Source: Legionella sainthelensi
GTDB lineage: Bacteria > Pseudomonadota > Gammaproteobacteria > Legionellales > Legionellaceae
Length of the DNA: 64,000 bases
Direction: 5' to 3'
Assembly (NCBI RefSeq): GCF_900637685.1
Contig: NZ_LR134388.1
Span: 2,305,501-2,369,500, forward strand
In this document: positions 8,995 through 17,172 of the stretch, one piece after another
Numbering within the stretch: position 1 is the first letter of the stretch
Layout: the number at the start of each line of letters is the position of its first letter
Notes under the pieces: generated by a model
Told to the model about the DNA's origin: nothing
What the model saw: only the letters and a program-made list of their open reading frames with translations
Database searches by the model: none
Position numbers and translations under genes: made by a program

Positions 8995-9050
8995 TGGATG
9001 CCGCGGACAAGCCGCGGCACGTAGGCGGCAGGTGAATTGTCAACAGAACC
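8995..9050 (-). repeat. Right terminal inverted repeat of IS5-type element
   Basis: Inverted partner of 7737-7792. It includes a small perfect hairpin, GCCGCGG-ACAAG-CCGCGGC (9000-9018), which the left end lacks because two bases differ. TA follows at 9051-9052. Confidence 0.85.
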
Positions 9051-9143
9051 TAGATTTAAGCATTAATATTTATTCATCTCGGTTGTCATTTTGTCATTAT
9101 GAATGGAATAGATTAAGGAATTATTAAAATAAAAACGAAAGCA

Positions 9144-9152
9144 AGAGATCAC
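9144..9152 (+). repeat. Target-site duplication, left copy (AGAGATCAC)
   Basis: Identical 9-bp sequence flanks the IS4-family element on both sides (this copy and 10391-10399), the expected duplication length for the family. Confidence 0.93.
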
Positions 9153-10390
9153 CTCTGTACTGGACAAAAAATTAAGGAATAAAGGGGAATACAGAAGGAA
9201 GGCAAGGTAACTCGCTGATATCAAACTAAATAAGTATACTTCGATTCGCGAAAAAGGAGTTATACATGAATGAAATCAGCGAGTTGAAGTTGATATTAAA
9301 GCAGCAATTAAATTGGCACAAGTCACGAATTGATTTTTTTGCTCAAGCATTAGTTGGCTTATTTATCTGTCGGACGATAAATTTCAGAGAAATTGCGGTA
9401 AGCATGCCATCTGAAACGGAGATTGATTCGCGCTATAAACGAATTTATCGTTTTTTTTCTGGTTATACATTTGATTTTACATCAATAGCGCGGTGGTTAT
9501 TCTATTTGTTTTTTACAAATAACGAGAAACTGTATATTAGCATTGACCGAACGAATTGGTTTTTTGGTAAAGCGAAAATAAACATATTTATGCTTTCTGT
9601 CTGCTATGAAGGGATTGCTATCCCACTATTTTGGACTCTATTAAACAAAGCAGGCAACACGACAGCAAAGGAACAAATTGCTCTTATCTCGCGATTTATC
9701 AATCTCTTCGGCAAAGAACGTATACAAGGTGTTCTGGCTGATAGAGAATTTACTAATAAGACGCTCATTGGATGGCTGATTGAAGAGAATATTCCCTTTT
9801 ATTTACGCATCAAAGGGAATATGGATATCTGTATTAGACGTAAAAAATTTAAAACCTCCGCCCAGCTATTTTCACATCTTCAGCCTTTTCAACAGCAGGT
9901 TTTTGGCATGAGAGTACATTTATTCGGACAACCGCTTTACTTGGCCGGGAGTAAAAATTCTCGGGAAGAGCTCTTGATTGTTGTAACAAACCAACATCCC
10001 AAAAATGCAATTGCATGTTATTTGCGCCGCTGGGAAATTGAATCTTTGTTTCAATCTTTAAAAGGACGTGGGTTTCGATTTGAGGAAACGCATGTGACTC
10101 AAATAATACGTATTGAAAAAATCATTGCCTTTCTTGCCATCGCCTTTGCATGGGCCCACAAAGTAGGTGAATGGCGAGCTATTAGAAAAGCCATTCCCAT
10201 TAAAAAAATCCGAAAGCAAAAACGGCCTCAGTATAGTTTCTTTCGATATGGATTGGATCTTATTAGAGATTTAATAACCAGACCAAACTACAAAAATAAT
10301 AAAATCAAAGAGTTTAGACATATTATTAATCAATTAATTCCTGATCCAGCTTGGAGAACCACTGCATAGGGTTTTTTGTCCAGTACAGAG
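9153..10390 (+). mobile_element. Complete IS4-family insertion sequence, 1238 bp
   Basis: Perfect terminal inverted repeats of about 19 bp (CTCTGTACTGGACAAAAAA at 9153-9171 and its complement at 10372-10390), a 9-bp target duplication outside, and one intact transposase gene. The undamaged ends and duplication suggest recent insertion. It sits 93 bp from the end of the IS5-type element. Confidence 0.94.
9266..10369 (+). CDS. IS4-family transposase
   Basis: 367 aa with an intact DDE triad: Asp94 (ISIDRTNW), Asp159 (VLADREF) and Glu259. Glu259 lies in a canonical YREK signature, Tyr252-(2)-Arg255-(3)-Glu259-(6)-Lys266. The start ATG at 9266 follows an AAAGGAG ribosome site. The gene fills the element and has no frameshift. 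It probably catalyses cut-and-paste transposition as known for the family. Confidence 0.95.
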   Translation: MNEISELKLILKQQLNWHKSRIDFFAQALVGLFICRTINFREIAVSMPSETEIDSRYKRIYRFFSGYTFDFTSIARWLFYLFFTNNEKLYISIDRTNWFFGKAKINIFMLSVCYEGIAIPLFWTLLNKAGNTTAKEQIALISRFINLFGKERIQGVLADREFTNKTLIGWLIEENIPFYLRIKGNMDICIRRKKFKTSAQLFSHLQPFQQQVFGMRVHLFGQPLYLAGSKNSREELLIVVTNQHPKNAIACYLRRWEIESLFQSLKGRGFRFEETHVTQIIRIEKIIAFLAIAFAWAHKVGEWRAIRKAIPIKKIRKQKRPQYSFFRYGLDLIRDLITRPNYKNNKIKEFRHIINQLIPDPAWRTTA

Positions 10391-10399
10391 AGAGATCAC
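10391..10399 (+). repeat. Target-site duplication, right copy (AGAGATCAC)
   Basis: Matches 9144-9152 exactly. Confidence 0.93.
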
Positions 10400-10523
10400 A
10401 AGCAATCAGCTGACCAACATAAATCATTAATATTTATTTTCTATTGTATTATTTGTGTTCATATTTTCTTAATAATTTGTTGATAGAATCTCGTAAATTT
10501 TTTCCGCTAAAAATGAGGTTTTT

Positions 10524-11105
10524 ATGATTACCGAAGAAGAAGTGCTCATTCATCAAGAAAATAATATTAGTCTTACGGCAAACAAAAAAAAGAAAACAGT
10601 TTCTTGGAATGACAACGAAAGTGAAGGGAAAATTAGACAGGAATATCTTAACGTTGGTCAGAGTGCTAGCCCATCAAAAAAAATGCTAGACACTCGAATG
10701 AAGCAATTAGTTGAACAAGAAGGATATTCCGAACTTGAGGCTGCTGCGTTTACTGGAAAACCCAAGACTCTCAGTGGAGAAGTAATTCTAAATGAACCAA
10801 CTTTTTATAGTTCTCCGGAAGAAATAGAGGAGCAAGTGGCTGAAAAAAAAGAACTTAAAAATACAACTGGCAGTCAAGAAAAAAACACTAGAAATAGTTT
10901 CTTCAGGACCAATATGATTCACATTGGAATGCCAACTATAGATGAGCAAGAAAAAAACACTATGAACGGGAATGAAAATAAAGAAAAGAGAACTATTCAA
11001 GGGAACGAAAATATTTTCTTCAATCTACGACGCCCTCTTATTATTGGAATGACACCATCTATAGATACTTCTGCAATTATGGCTTTATCAAACTTCAGGT
11101 ATTAA
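10524..11105 (+). CDS. Hypothetical protein with internal repeat, 193 aa
   Basis: Not recognised. The ATG at 10524 has a GAGG site nearby. The protein is hydrophilic, rich in Glu, Lys and Asn, with no signal peptide or membrane segment. The C-terminal third holds an imperfect duplication: NSFFRTNMIHIGMPTID and NIFFNLRRPLIIGMTPSID, each followed or preceded by an E/K/N-rich linker (QEKNTMNGNENKEK and similar). Its place beside IS elements and its lack of recognisable domains fit a lineage-specific gene. In Legionella such genes can be Dot/Icm substrates, but no secretion signal can be proved here. Confidence 0.65.
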   Translation: MITEEEVLIHQENNISLTANKKKKTVSWNDNESEGKIRQEYLNVGQSASPSKKMLDTRMKQLVEQEGYSELEAAAFTGKPKTLSGEVILNEPTFYSSPEEIEEQVAEKKELKNTTGSQEKNTRNSFFRTNMIHIGMPTIDEQEKNTMNGNENKEKRTIQGNENIFFNLRRPLIIGMTPSIDTSAIMALSNFRY

Positions 11106-11481
11106 TTTATTAAGAGATCACGTACTTGATATTTTTATCGTAATGAAGCGCAATCATCTTATATGTAAATAATGTAGATAATAAGTCAGCAAATTAACCG
11201 CCGTGCCACGGCGGTTAAGTCAAAATCAAATTTAATCTTTTTTGGGATTAATTAAATAAATACTTCTTGATAGATATTTATATTTTTACCTATGACAAAC
11301 CTTAACTCACCGCAATTTTAAGCTAAAATCAGGCGGATAAATCTTATCTGTAACTCCTACTAAATTTTGCAGGACAATGAGTATCATTTACTTAATCAAT
11401 TAGGTAGTATCTCAGTGAAACTAAATAAGTGATATATTCATAAAATTAAATGATATTGATCCACGACTACCAAGGAGCATT
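11106..11481. other. Intergenic region with one strong hairpin
   Basis: About 375 bp with no gene. It holds the perfect hairpin at 11194-11218 and the promoter region of the phosphatase gene; a GGAG ribosome site lies just before 11482. Confidence 0.6.
11194..11218 (+). terminator. Perfect 12-bp-arm hairpin, probable terminator
   Basis: A GC-rich inverted repeat (arms TTAACCGCCGTG and complement, one base between them), followed 15-20 bases later by a T-rich tract (TTTTTT near 11238-11243). It lies 90 bp after the stop of the unknown 193-aa gene and could terminate it. The T tract is not immediately adjacent, so the call is moderate. Confidence 0.55.
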
Positions 11482-12318
11482 ATGTCAACACATTTATTCA
11501 TAAAAAAAATATCTATTGTTGCAATGATAACGTTAACAACGTCGGTTTTCGCAGCAAGCTATGATGGTTTAACTACTGATTATAAGAAATGGAAGAACCC
11601 AAATAATTTTAGGGATGCAGCAACAAGCTTGAATACAAGCTGTGAGTTCAATGCTCCCAATTATAGCTCTAGCTTTAGCCCCAGGGCTCAGATTAAAAGC
11701 TCTTCATTATTTAAAACAGATCTTTTATACCGTGCAAATAAAAATTTCTCCGGTAAATCATGTGCTGATGTTGGAAATCCAGATGTAATCTTGGATTTGG
11801 AATATGCTCCAGGTCAGAGCCCAACATATTGTCTTACTAAGGATAATAAAAAAGTTGTAGCGAAAGTTTTTAATACTTCCGGTGCAGCAATACACTCCAT
11901 TGAAGCATTGCCTTATTTGCCAGATCAACAAAAAGCAGATGTCTGTAACTATATAAAAGAAGGAATTAACGATATCTCTCAAGGAAAATCCATTTTAGTT
12001 CATTGTAGTTCAGGCAAGGATCGTACAGGTGCTTATGTTGCATTATTAACCTATTTATTTACAGAGGCCGAAAATATTAGTGGCGATCAAAAACAAAGTG
12101 TTGAAACAGCAATTATGTGTGATTATTTGCGAAGTGGCACTGGAATATTTTCAAGTAGGCGTGCCCCAGCTCATTATCAACAAAATTATCTTGAAGACTT
12201 AGATTTATATAATGGCAATGCTGCAACAACTATTATTAACCAATGTAATTCCGTTGGAGTTACTCTTTCAACTGATGTAATCAAGAAAGCAGCGGATAAT
12301 TTTATTAATAATAAATAA
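11482..12318 (+). CDS. Secreted protein-tyrosine phosphatase (Y_phosphatase3-like)
   Basis: 278 aa with a Sec signal peptide (hydrophobic residues 11-24, likely cut after SVFA). The phosphatase loop is HCSSGKDRTGA: His174, Cys175 nucleophile, Arg181. The N-terminal NPNNFRDAAT element matches the NFRD motif of this family of dual-specificity/tyrosine or lipid phosphatases. Several extra cysteines (54, 94, 117, 155) could form disulfides after export. A GGAG site sits before the ATG. The target may be a host or periplasmic phosphoprotein or phosphoinositide; this is inference. Confidence 0.85.
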   Translation: MSTHLFIKKISIVAMITLTTSVFAASYDGLTTDYKKWKNPNNFRDAATSLNTSCEFNAPNYSSSFSPRAQIKSSSLFKTDLLYRANKNFSGKSCADVGNPDVILDLEYAPGQSPTYCLTKDNKKVVAKVFNTSGAAIHSIEALPYLPDQQKADVCNYIKEGINDISQGKSILVHCSSGKDRTGAYVALLTYLFTEAENISGDQKQSVETAIMCDYLRSGTGIFSSRRAPAHYQQNYLEDLDLYNGNAATTIINQCNSVGVTLSTDVIKKAADNFINNK

Positions 12319-12518
12319 ATGTATTGAACACATCCTTCAAACTGAAATCACTGTATGCTCATTAAGAGGTTACAGAGAGGATATTAGTGCTGATGAGATC
12401 TTTTTTGTCACAAAAAGACAAATTGCAGATATGCATGGACCTCATCAGTGACTCCAAAGCACTGGGATTTCAGTAGATAAGCAAGCATTATCAACATCTC
12501 GTGATCAATAGAGTGCTT

Positions 12519-13571
12519 TTAATATAATGACTGCAACATGCTCCCTTCATAAGGACGAATCATTTCATTATTATGTAAATGATGGATTAAGTTTGGGTTT
12601 GCGATAAAAGGTCTGCCAATTCCAAGTAAATTAAAGTCATTGTTTTCAATTTTATCTTGTCCATCTTTGAAATCATAACTCCCGCAAGCAATAAGTGTCC
12701 CTTTGTAATGCGAACGGATGAAGCTTGTCATAGTTTGATTATTCAACTCTGAGAAGATTGTCTGATCATTAAAATTACCGGTATGGACGTAGGCAATTGG
12801 AACTTGATTGAGTCGCTCTAATAAATATTTAAATACAAGCGCATCACGGTTATCGCCAATAATTTCATTAAGATAGGCACCCGGCGAAAGTCGAATTCCT
12901 ACTCGTTCATAGCCAATAATCTCACCACAGGCTTTAACCACTTCTAGGGCAAAACGCGCCATATTTTCTGGAGTTTCTCCATAGGCATCTCCTCGATGAT
13001 TGGTATTGTAATGTAAAAACTGATCGATGAGATAACCATTGGCACCATGAATTTCGATGCCATCAAAACCAGCTTCGATTGCATTTTTAGCGGCAATTGC
13101 ATAACTTTGAATGATGTCTTTTATTTCGTTTAACGTAGCTGCACGGGAAATTCCATAGTTTAAACCCACAGCTCGATTTATTCTGCCTGTCATTATTGTT
13201 TCTGAAGCTGAAATAGGTAATTGACCATTTAAAAAATGAGGATGCGATACTCTACCAACATGCCAAATTTGTGAAAAAATATGGCCTGAGTGCGCGTGGA
13301 CTGAATCTGTTATTTGGCGCCAACCATCAATCTGCCCACGGGTAAAAATGCCTGGAGCATTACTATACCCTTTTGCATCGGCACAAATAATGGTTCCTTC
13401 AGTGATAATTAATCCTGCATCAGCCCTTCGAGTATAATAATCTTTCATCAATGGCGTTGGGCTAAGATCATCATTAGCCATATTACGCGTCATTGGAGCC
13501 ATTACAATGCGATTTTTTAACCGAAGGTCTTTAGTCAATTGGAATGGTGATAACAATAAATCAAGATTCAT
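12519..13571 (-). CDS. Old yellow enzyme family NADH:flavin oxidoreductase (NemA-like)
   Basis: 350 aa from the ATG at 13571, chosen because AAAGGAG lies 6-12 bases upstream and the protein then begins MNLDLLLSPFQL like its relatives; an 11-codon upstream extension is unlikely. Family features: MAPMTRN near residue 27, WHVGRVSHP, and FDGIEIHGANGYLIDQFLH with the substrate-binding His/Asn pair. FMN-dependent reduction of activated alkenes, nitro compounds or quinones is the family activity. It lies downstream of an ArsR-type regulator with a shared operator sequence, suggesting induction by electrophiles. Confidence 0.9.
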   Translation of the reverse strand: MNLDLLLSPFQLTKDLRLKNRIVMAPMTRNMANDDLSPTPLMKDYYTRRADAGLIITEGTIICADAKGYSNAPGIFTRGQIDGWRQITDSVHAHSGHIFSQIWHVGRVSHPHFLNGQLPISASETIMTGRINRAVGLNYGISRAATLNEIKDIIQSYAIAAKNAIEAGFDGIEIHGANGYLIDQFLHYNTNHRGDAYGETPENMARFALEVVKACGEIIGYERVGIRLSPGAYLNEIIGDNRDALVFKYLLERLNQVPIAYVHTGNFNDQTIFSELNNQTMTSFIRSHYKGTLIACGSYDFKDGQDKIENNDFNLLGIGRPFIANPNLIHHLHNNEMIRPYEGSMLQSLY

Positions 13572-13595
13572 AGCAGCTCCTTTAAGTATATCTAT

Positions 13596-13615
13596 ATATC
13601 GCAAATTTTCGATTA
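13596..13615. promoter_or_regulatory. Candidate ArsR-type operator before the old yellow enzyme gene
   Basis: On the plus strand ATATCG-CAAATTTT-CGATTA, 25 bp upstream of the start codon. It shares half-sites, spacing and AT-rich spacer with the operator before the regulator gene at 13941-13962. This is direct sequence evidence of a common site; binding is inferred. Confidence 0.6.
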
Positions 13616-13631
13616 ATAGAGATAAAAAATT

Positions 13632-13931
13632 TTATAATACGCTTTTAAGTTGATCCATAAATTCACTAATAAAGGGTTTATTAAGCTTATAATAAGTCCA
13701 TTGGCCTCGTCGTTCCATGATGATAAGCCCAGCCTGTTCAAGTTGCAAAAGGTATTGGGAGACCGTGGATTGTGATAAACCTATTTTTTTCTCAATTAAC
13801 CCCACACAAACACCATCAGTGCTTACATCACAATGCGATGAAGTAAAGTGTTTGCTTGGCTCTTTTAACCATTCAAGGATTTGTAAGCGATTTTTATTAG
13901 AGAGCGCTTTTAAAACAATTAATCGATTCAT
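13632..13931 (-). CDS. ArsR-family winged-helix transcriptional regulator
   Basis: 99 aa. The helix-turn-helix is LSQSTVSQYLLQLEQAGLI (residues 52-70), followed by the wing RRGQWTYYKL. Cysteines at 34 and 42 (SHCDVSTDGVCVGL) sit just before the DNA-binding helices, where metal- or redox-sensing ArsR proteins often carry them. It lies 60 bp upstream of the old yellow enzyme gene on the same strand. There is no ribosome site, and a -10 element ends 7 bases before the ATG, so the transcript is probably leaderless. Autoregulation is suggested by the operator inside its promoter. Confidence 0.88.
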   Translation of the reverse strand: MNRLIVLKALSNKNRLQILEWLKEPSKHFTSSHCDVSTDGVCVGLIEKKIGLSQSTVSQYLLQLEQAGLIIMERRGQWTYYKLNKPFISEFMDQLKSVL

Positions 13932-13938
13932 ATAAATT

Positions 13939-13966
13939 AGTATATCGTAATTTCTCGATATATCAA
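13939..13966 (-). promoter_or_regulatory. Promoter of the ArsR gene, probably giving a leaderless mRNA
   Basis: On the minus strand TTGATA (13961-13966) and TATACT (13939-13944) are separated by 16 bp. The -10 ends 7 bases before the ATG, so initiation at or next to the start codon is expected. No Shine-Dalgarno sequence is seen. Confidence 0.6.
13941..13962. promoter_or_regulatory. Palindromic operator within the ArsR gene promoter
   Basis: TATATCG-TAATTTCT-CGATATA, perfect 7-bp half-sites with an 8-bp spacer, lying between and over the -35 and -10 elements. A related site occurs at 13596-13615. Confidence 0.65.
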
Positions 13967-13969
13967 ATT

Positions 13970-14582
13970 ATTTCACAGGAATTAAAGAAAATCACATCAA
14001 ACCCCTGAGAATATGAAACATCGACATGATTGCAATTAATTTGGCGATATTAGGGCTTAAAAAAGGAATGTAAGAGAGCGGAACGCATACATACTCTACT
14101 ATCCTTTAAGTTAGGGAGATTTTGAAGATCATATTGGGCAATACTAATTCATCCAGAGAGGATCTATTTTTATACGGAATCTGACAGAATATAAACAGAT
14201 TTATCCACAGAAAATGTGCATAACTAAATATAAAGTACTTTATTCACTAAAAGGGAAATCCAATATAGCGTCAGGCATCTACTTATGGGCGCTTGAAACA
14301 TAAAGTGTCTGACATAATAAATATCCACAAGAGAGCATGCTGAAAAAAAGATGAGCTTTCGTATTCTGAACAAATCATAATTAAAAAATAGTGTTAACTG
14401 CAACCATTTTTCCATTGATGTCATTGGTAATAACGCGTGGTTTTTATGTTCATCTTACTGTATTTATTCGCTTTCAGACAGTCTCTACTTTTATTTTCTC
14501 ATGCAATAATCCGTCTATACAGAGACAAACTATTAAAACTGTTTCAAACCCTGGTTTTGGACAGAGTTTGAAACTTACAAAA
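13970..14582. other. Gene-free stretch of about 610 bp
   Basis: No convincing gene on either strand; the short open frames here have no ribosome sites or recognisable protein content. It holds an inverted pair of DnaA-box sequences at 14201-14223 and a one-mismatch box at 14321-14329. Otherwise I see nothing specific. Confidence 0.5.
14201..14223. promoter_or_regulatory. Inverted pair of DnaA-box-like sequences
   Basis: TTATCCACA at 14201-14209 and TGTGCATAA (complement TTATGCACA) at 14215-14223, both fitting the TTATNCACA consensus, five bases apart and pointing at each other. A weaker ATATCCACA follows at 14321-14329. No replication gene is nearby, so this may be a DnaA titration or regulation site, or chance in AT-rich DNA. 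Confidence 0.4.
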
Positions 14583-15454
14583 TTACCATTTGGCGAGAGC
14601 GTTACCATGCCCTTCTTCATTCTTTTGAAACCTCTGCAGAGACGAGTTCACCATATTTGACTTTTCAGATTGAAAAAATCGCCCCGAGAACATTTTATTT
14701 GATTTATTACTAAGAGCTGTTGCAAAACGATCTGTAATAATATTTTTATCGGTTTGTTCATCATAATACATAAAACTCATATTGGATATTTGATAAGTTT
14801 TACCAGTATTGAGAGGAGTGATTTGGGTGATGTCTATAGGTGGTTTTGAAGTTTGCGCCACTAGCGCATGAGGCCATGCCGTTTTAAACTCTACTTCAGA
14901 AGCTACTTTTTCAACCATTAGTTTTATCTGTTTTCGTAGAGTTTCTAACTGCCCTGTTTTCTCCTCAAAATCAGCATGAAGCGCTGTTTTTCCCCAATTT
15001 GCAGAAAAGCTTGTTATCTCTAATTCTAAACTCTGAAATTGAGTAATTATTTGTGCAATATAAGGTAATATTTTTTATATGTTTCATCTGCAATCGGGGT
15101 ATATTCAGAGCTTTTATTTTCTAACCAACCAATTGTCATATGCCATTTGCTTCGTTCTGTTGGTTTTAAACCGTTAATAGACAAACATTCTAAATGTTGA
15201 TAAATATCATCACCTAAACTCGCACAGTCATCCGGCGCAAGATTTTCTGGACTATAATTGAGATCAATACCGATATAGTATCGATGGCCTTCTTCTTTTA
15301 TTTCAAAATTACGCATATTTGTTTTCACTATTTCCTCATTCGGCTCAATTAATAACAATACAAACAAGCAATTGGATTTACATCTCAAAGTACTTGTAAA
15401 AGCAAGTCCTTTTTCATTTGGTTTATGATTTGACTGATTCAGAAGCTTTTTCAT
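14583..15454 (-). pseudogene. Unknown protein gene with one frameshift (290 aa if restored)
   Basis: Two open frames on the minus strand (15454-15047 and the frame ending at 14583) join into one product if one base is added at the run of six T (plus strand) at 15071-15076. The joined reading runs ...ADETYKK-ILPYIAQIITQFQSLE... and the second part continues without a start of its own until 14918. A KWHMTIGWL stretch resembles the HxT element of 2H phosphoesterases, but a second clear HxT is not seen, so function stays open. The start could be the ATG at 15454 or 15316; neither has a strong ribosome site. Confidence 0.65.
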
Positions 15455-15806
15455 ATTGGATATGGAAACTCTACATATTAAAAGTTCCCAGTGTTAGATG
15501 AATAAATGGTAATTTTTTCTGCACATCTTTCAAATTCACTATCAAGTTCTATCAGGCAAGAGAGTCAGATCCCCTGAAGAATGCTCAATACAATCCAATT
15601 GTAGTTATTTTAAATTGCAAAAAGCATCCTGATTTGTCATCCAATTATGCATGATAGTGTATATCCACGCTTCGGGCAAAAAAAGTTTTGTTTGGGCTTA
15701 TGCCTCCTCAGAGATCTGGTTTTTTAGCTTATAAATTAAATTATACACTTGCGAACTATCCCATTGAGCGACATAATTTGTTTTTGTTTCATTTGAAGGG
15801 TGAATA
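15455..15806. other. Intergenic region
   Basis: About 350 bp between the divergent frame-broken gene and sohB. It should hold both promoters. A GAAGGG ribosome site precedes sohB. No repeat or RNA gene is seen. Confidence 0.5.
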
Positions 15807-16744
15807 ATGGAATTTTTAAGTCAATATGGTATGTTCCTTTTAAAAGCTATAACTGTTGTCGTTTCAATTTTGGTAGTATTCGCTGGCTTTTTTGCTATTA
15901 GCCGCAAACCGAAAAACAAGCTAGAAATCACCTCATTGAATGAACACTATGATCACATCGCATCTCTAATGAATAAAGAAATTCTCGGCAAAAAAACTCC
16001 AAAGAAAAAAAGCAGAAAAGTGAAGAGCAATCCACGTTATATGTCATTGATTTCCATGGAGATATCAAGGCCTCACAAGTAGAACAACTACGAGAAGAAA
16101 TTAATGCGATACTTTGTACCGCAACGTCTCGAGATGAAGTTCTAGTTCGTTTAGATAGTCCAGGCGGGGTAGTAAATAGTTATGGGTTAGCTGCGTCACA
16201 ATTACAACGTATTCGCGATAGAAATATTCCCCTAACTGTGAGTATTGATAAAATGGCTGCAAGTGGTGGTTATCTGATGGCCTGCGTTGCGAATCAAGTT
16301 ATTGCTGCCCCTTTTGCAATCATTGGATCTATAGGTGTTGTAGCACAAATACCCAATTTTCATCGATGGCTTAAAAAACATGATATTGATATCGAATTAT
16401 TAACAGCCGGAGAATACAAGCGAACATTAACTCTTTTCGGAGAAAACACAGAAAAAGGTAGAGAAAAAGCCCAGGATGACTTAGAAAAAATACATGCCGC
16501 ATTCAGGAATTACGTGGCTGCTAATCGTGATCAACTGGATATAGATAAAGTATCGACTGGTGAACATTGGTTGGCAAAAGACGCGTTTGATCTAAAGTTA
16601 ATTGATAGATTATGTACAAGTGATGATTATCTCTTAGAAAAAATCTCATCCTATAAAACATTTAAACTTACCGTTCCCCCTAAAACATTTCTGGCGAATA
16701 AACTGCTTAAACCAGTAATGCAGCTCATGCATCCTTGGGGTTAA
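15807..16744 (+). pseudogene. sohB: SohB-type S49 inner-membrane peptidase, frame-broken
   Basis: The N-terminal frame (15807 onward) has a membrane segment (residues 8-32) and the SohB-like LNEHYDHIASLMNKEIL. The rest lies in the -1 frame: LYVIDFHGDIKASQVEQL from 16037, LDSPGGVV, then DKMAASGGYLMA with the catalytic Ser region, and SIGVVAQIPNFHR, ending at 16744. Adding one A at either of two A7 runs (15990-15996 or 16005-16011) restores a 312-aa protein. Everything else is intact, so a sequencing undercall or slippage is as likely as a true pseudogene. Confidence 0.88.
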
Positions 16745-16854
16745 ACACGGCTAGAAAGCTTTTAATATTCAGGAAATTAACACAATAAATGATTGATCTG
16801 ATGAAATTAGGATAATGGTATATAATTAACTTATATTACAGAGTGGAGTGAGTT

Positions 16855-17172
16855 ATGAGTGACTTTAAATCAAAATTACCTGATCTCAAGGAATTAGCTT
16901 CCATGACAAGCAAACTATATACGGACATCAAAAAAAGCGTAGGGGAGATTGTCCAATCTTATAAAGAAAATAGAACACAGCCAGGAGGTGAAAGTGAACA
17001 ACCAAAGACACAAGCTCCTACAGAGGAAATAAAGGCTGCAAGTACCCCTGTTCCAGAGACACAACCTATAAAAGAAGAAGTAATAACTGAAAATAAACCT
17101 CTTCCAGAGGAAAGACCAAATCCAGAAGAACAAGCCGTCGATGCACCAATTAACGATGATAGCAAAAAATAA
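16855..17172 (+). CDS. Hypothetical acidic Pro/Glu-rich protein, 105 aa
   Basis: The ATG at 16855 follows GAGTGGAGTGAG. Residues 1-40 look helical (LPDLKELASMTSKLYTDIKKSVGEIVQSY); residues 42-105 are low complexity, rich in Pro, Glu and Thr. No signal peptide or membrane segment. It lies 110 bp after sohB on the same strand and may share its transcript. Function is unknown. Confidence 0.7.
   Translation: MSDFKSKLPDLKELASMTSKLYTDIKKSVGEIVQSYKENRTQPGGESEQPKTQAPTEEIKAASTPVPETQPIKEEVITENKPLPEERPNPEEQAVDAPINDDSKK

Larger units (their letters stand above)
7737..9050 (-). mobile_element. IS5-family element, 1314 bp, with GIY-YIG passenger gene
   Basis: Bounded by long terminal inverted repeats: 7737-7792 and 8995-9050 match over 56 positions with three mismatches (positions 3, 38 and 39). 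Inside are a DDE transposase of the IS5 type, broken by one in-frame stop codon, and a small GIY-YIG gene, both on the minus strand. The GIY-YIG gene sits between the transposase and the left repeat, so it moves with the element if the element is active. The transposase stop suggests this copy is now immobile on its own. Confidence 0.85.

Noticed and set aside
8842..9024. Plus-strand 60-codon frame in the IS5-type element
   Set aside because: Antisense to the transposase N-terminus and runs into the terminal repeat.
14224..14424. Minus-strand 66-codon frame in the gene-free stretch
   Set aside because: No ribosome site or recognisable content; likely chance.
14391..14660. Plus-strand 89-codon frame
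   Set aside because: Overlaps the end of the frame-broken minus-strand gene and shows no coding features.
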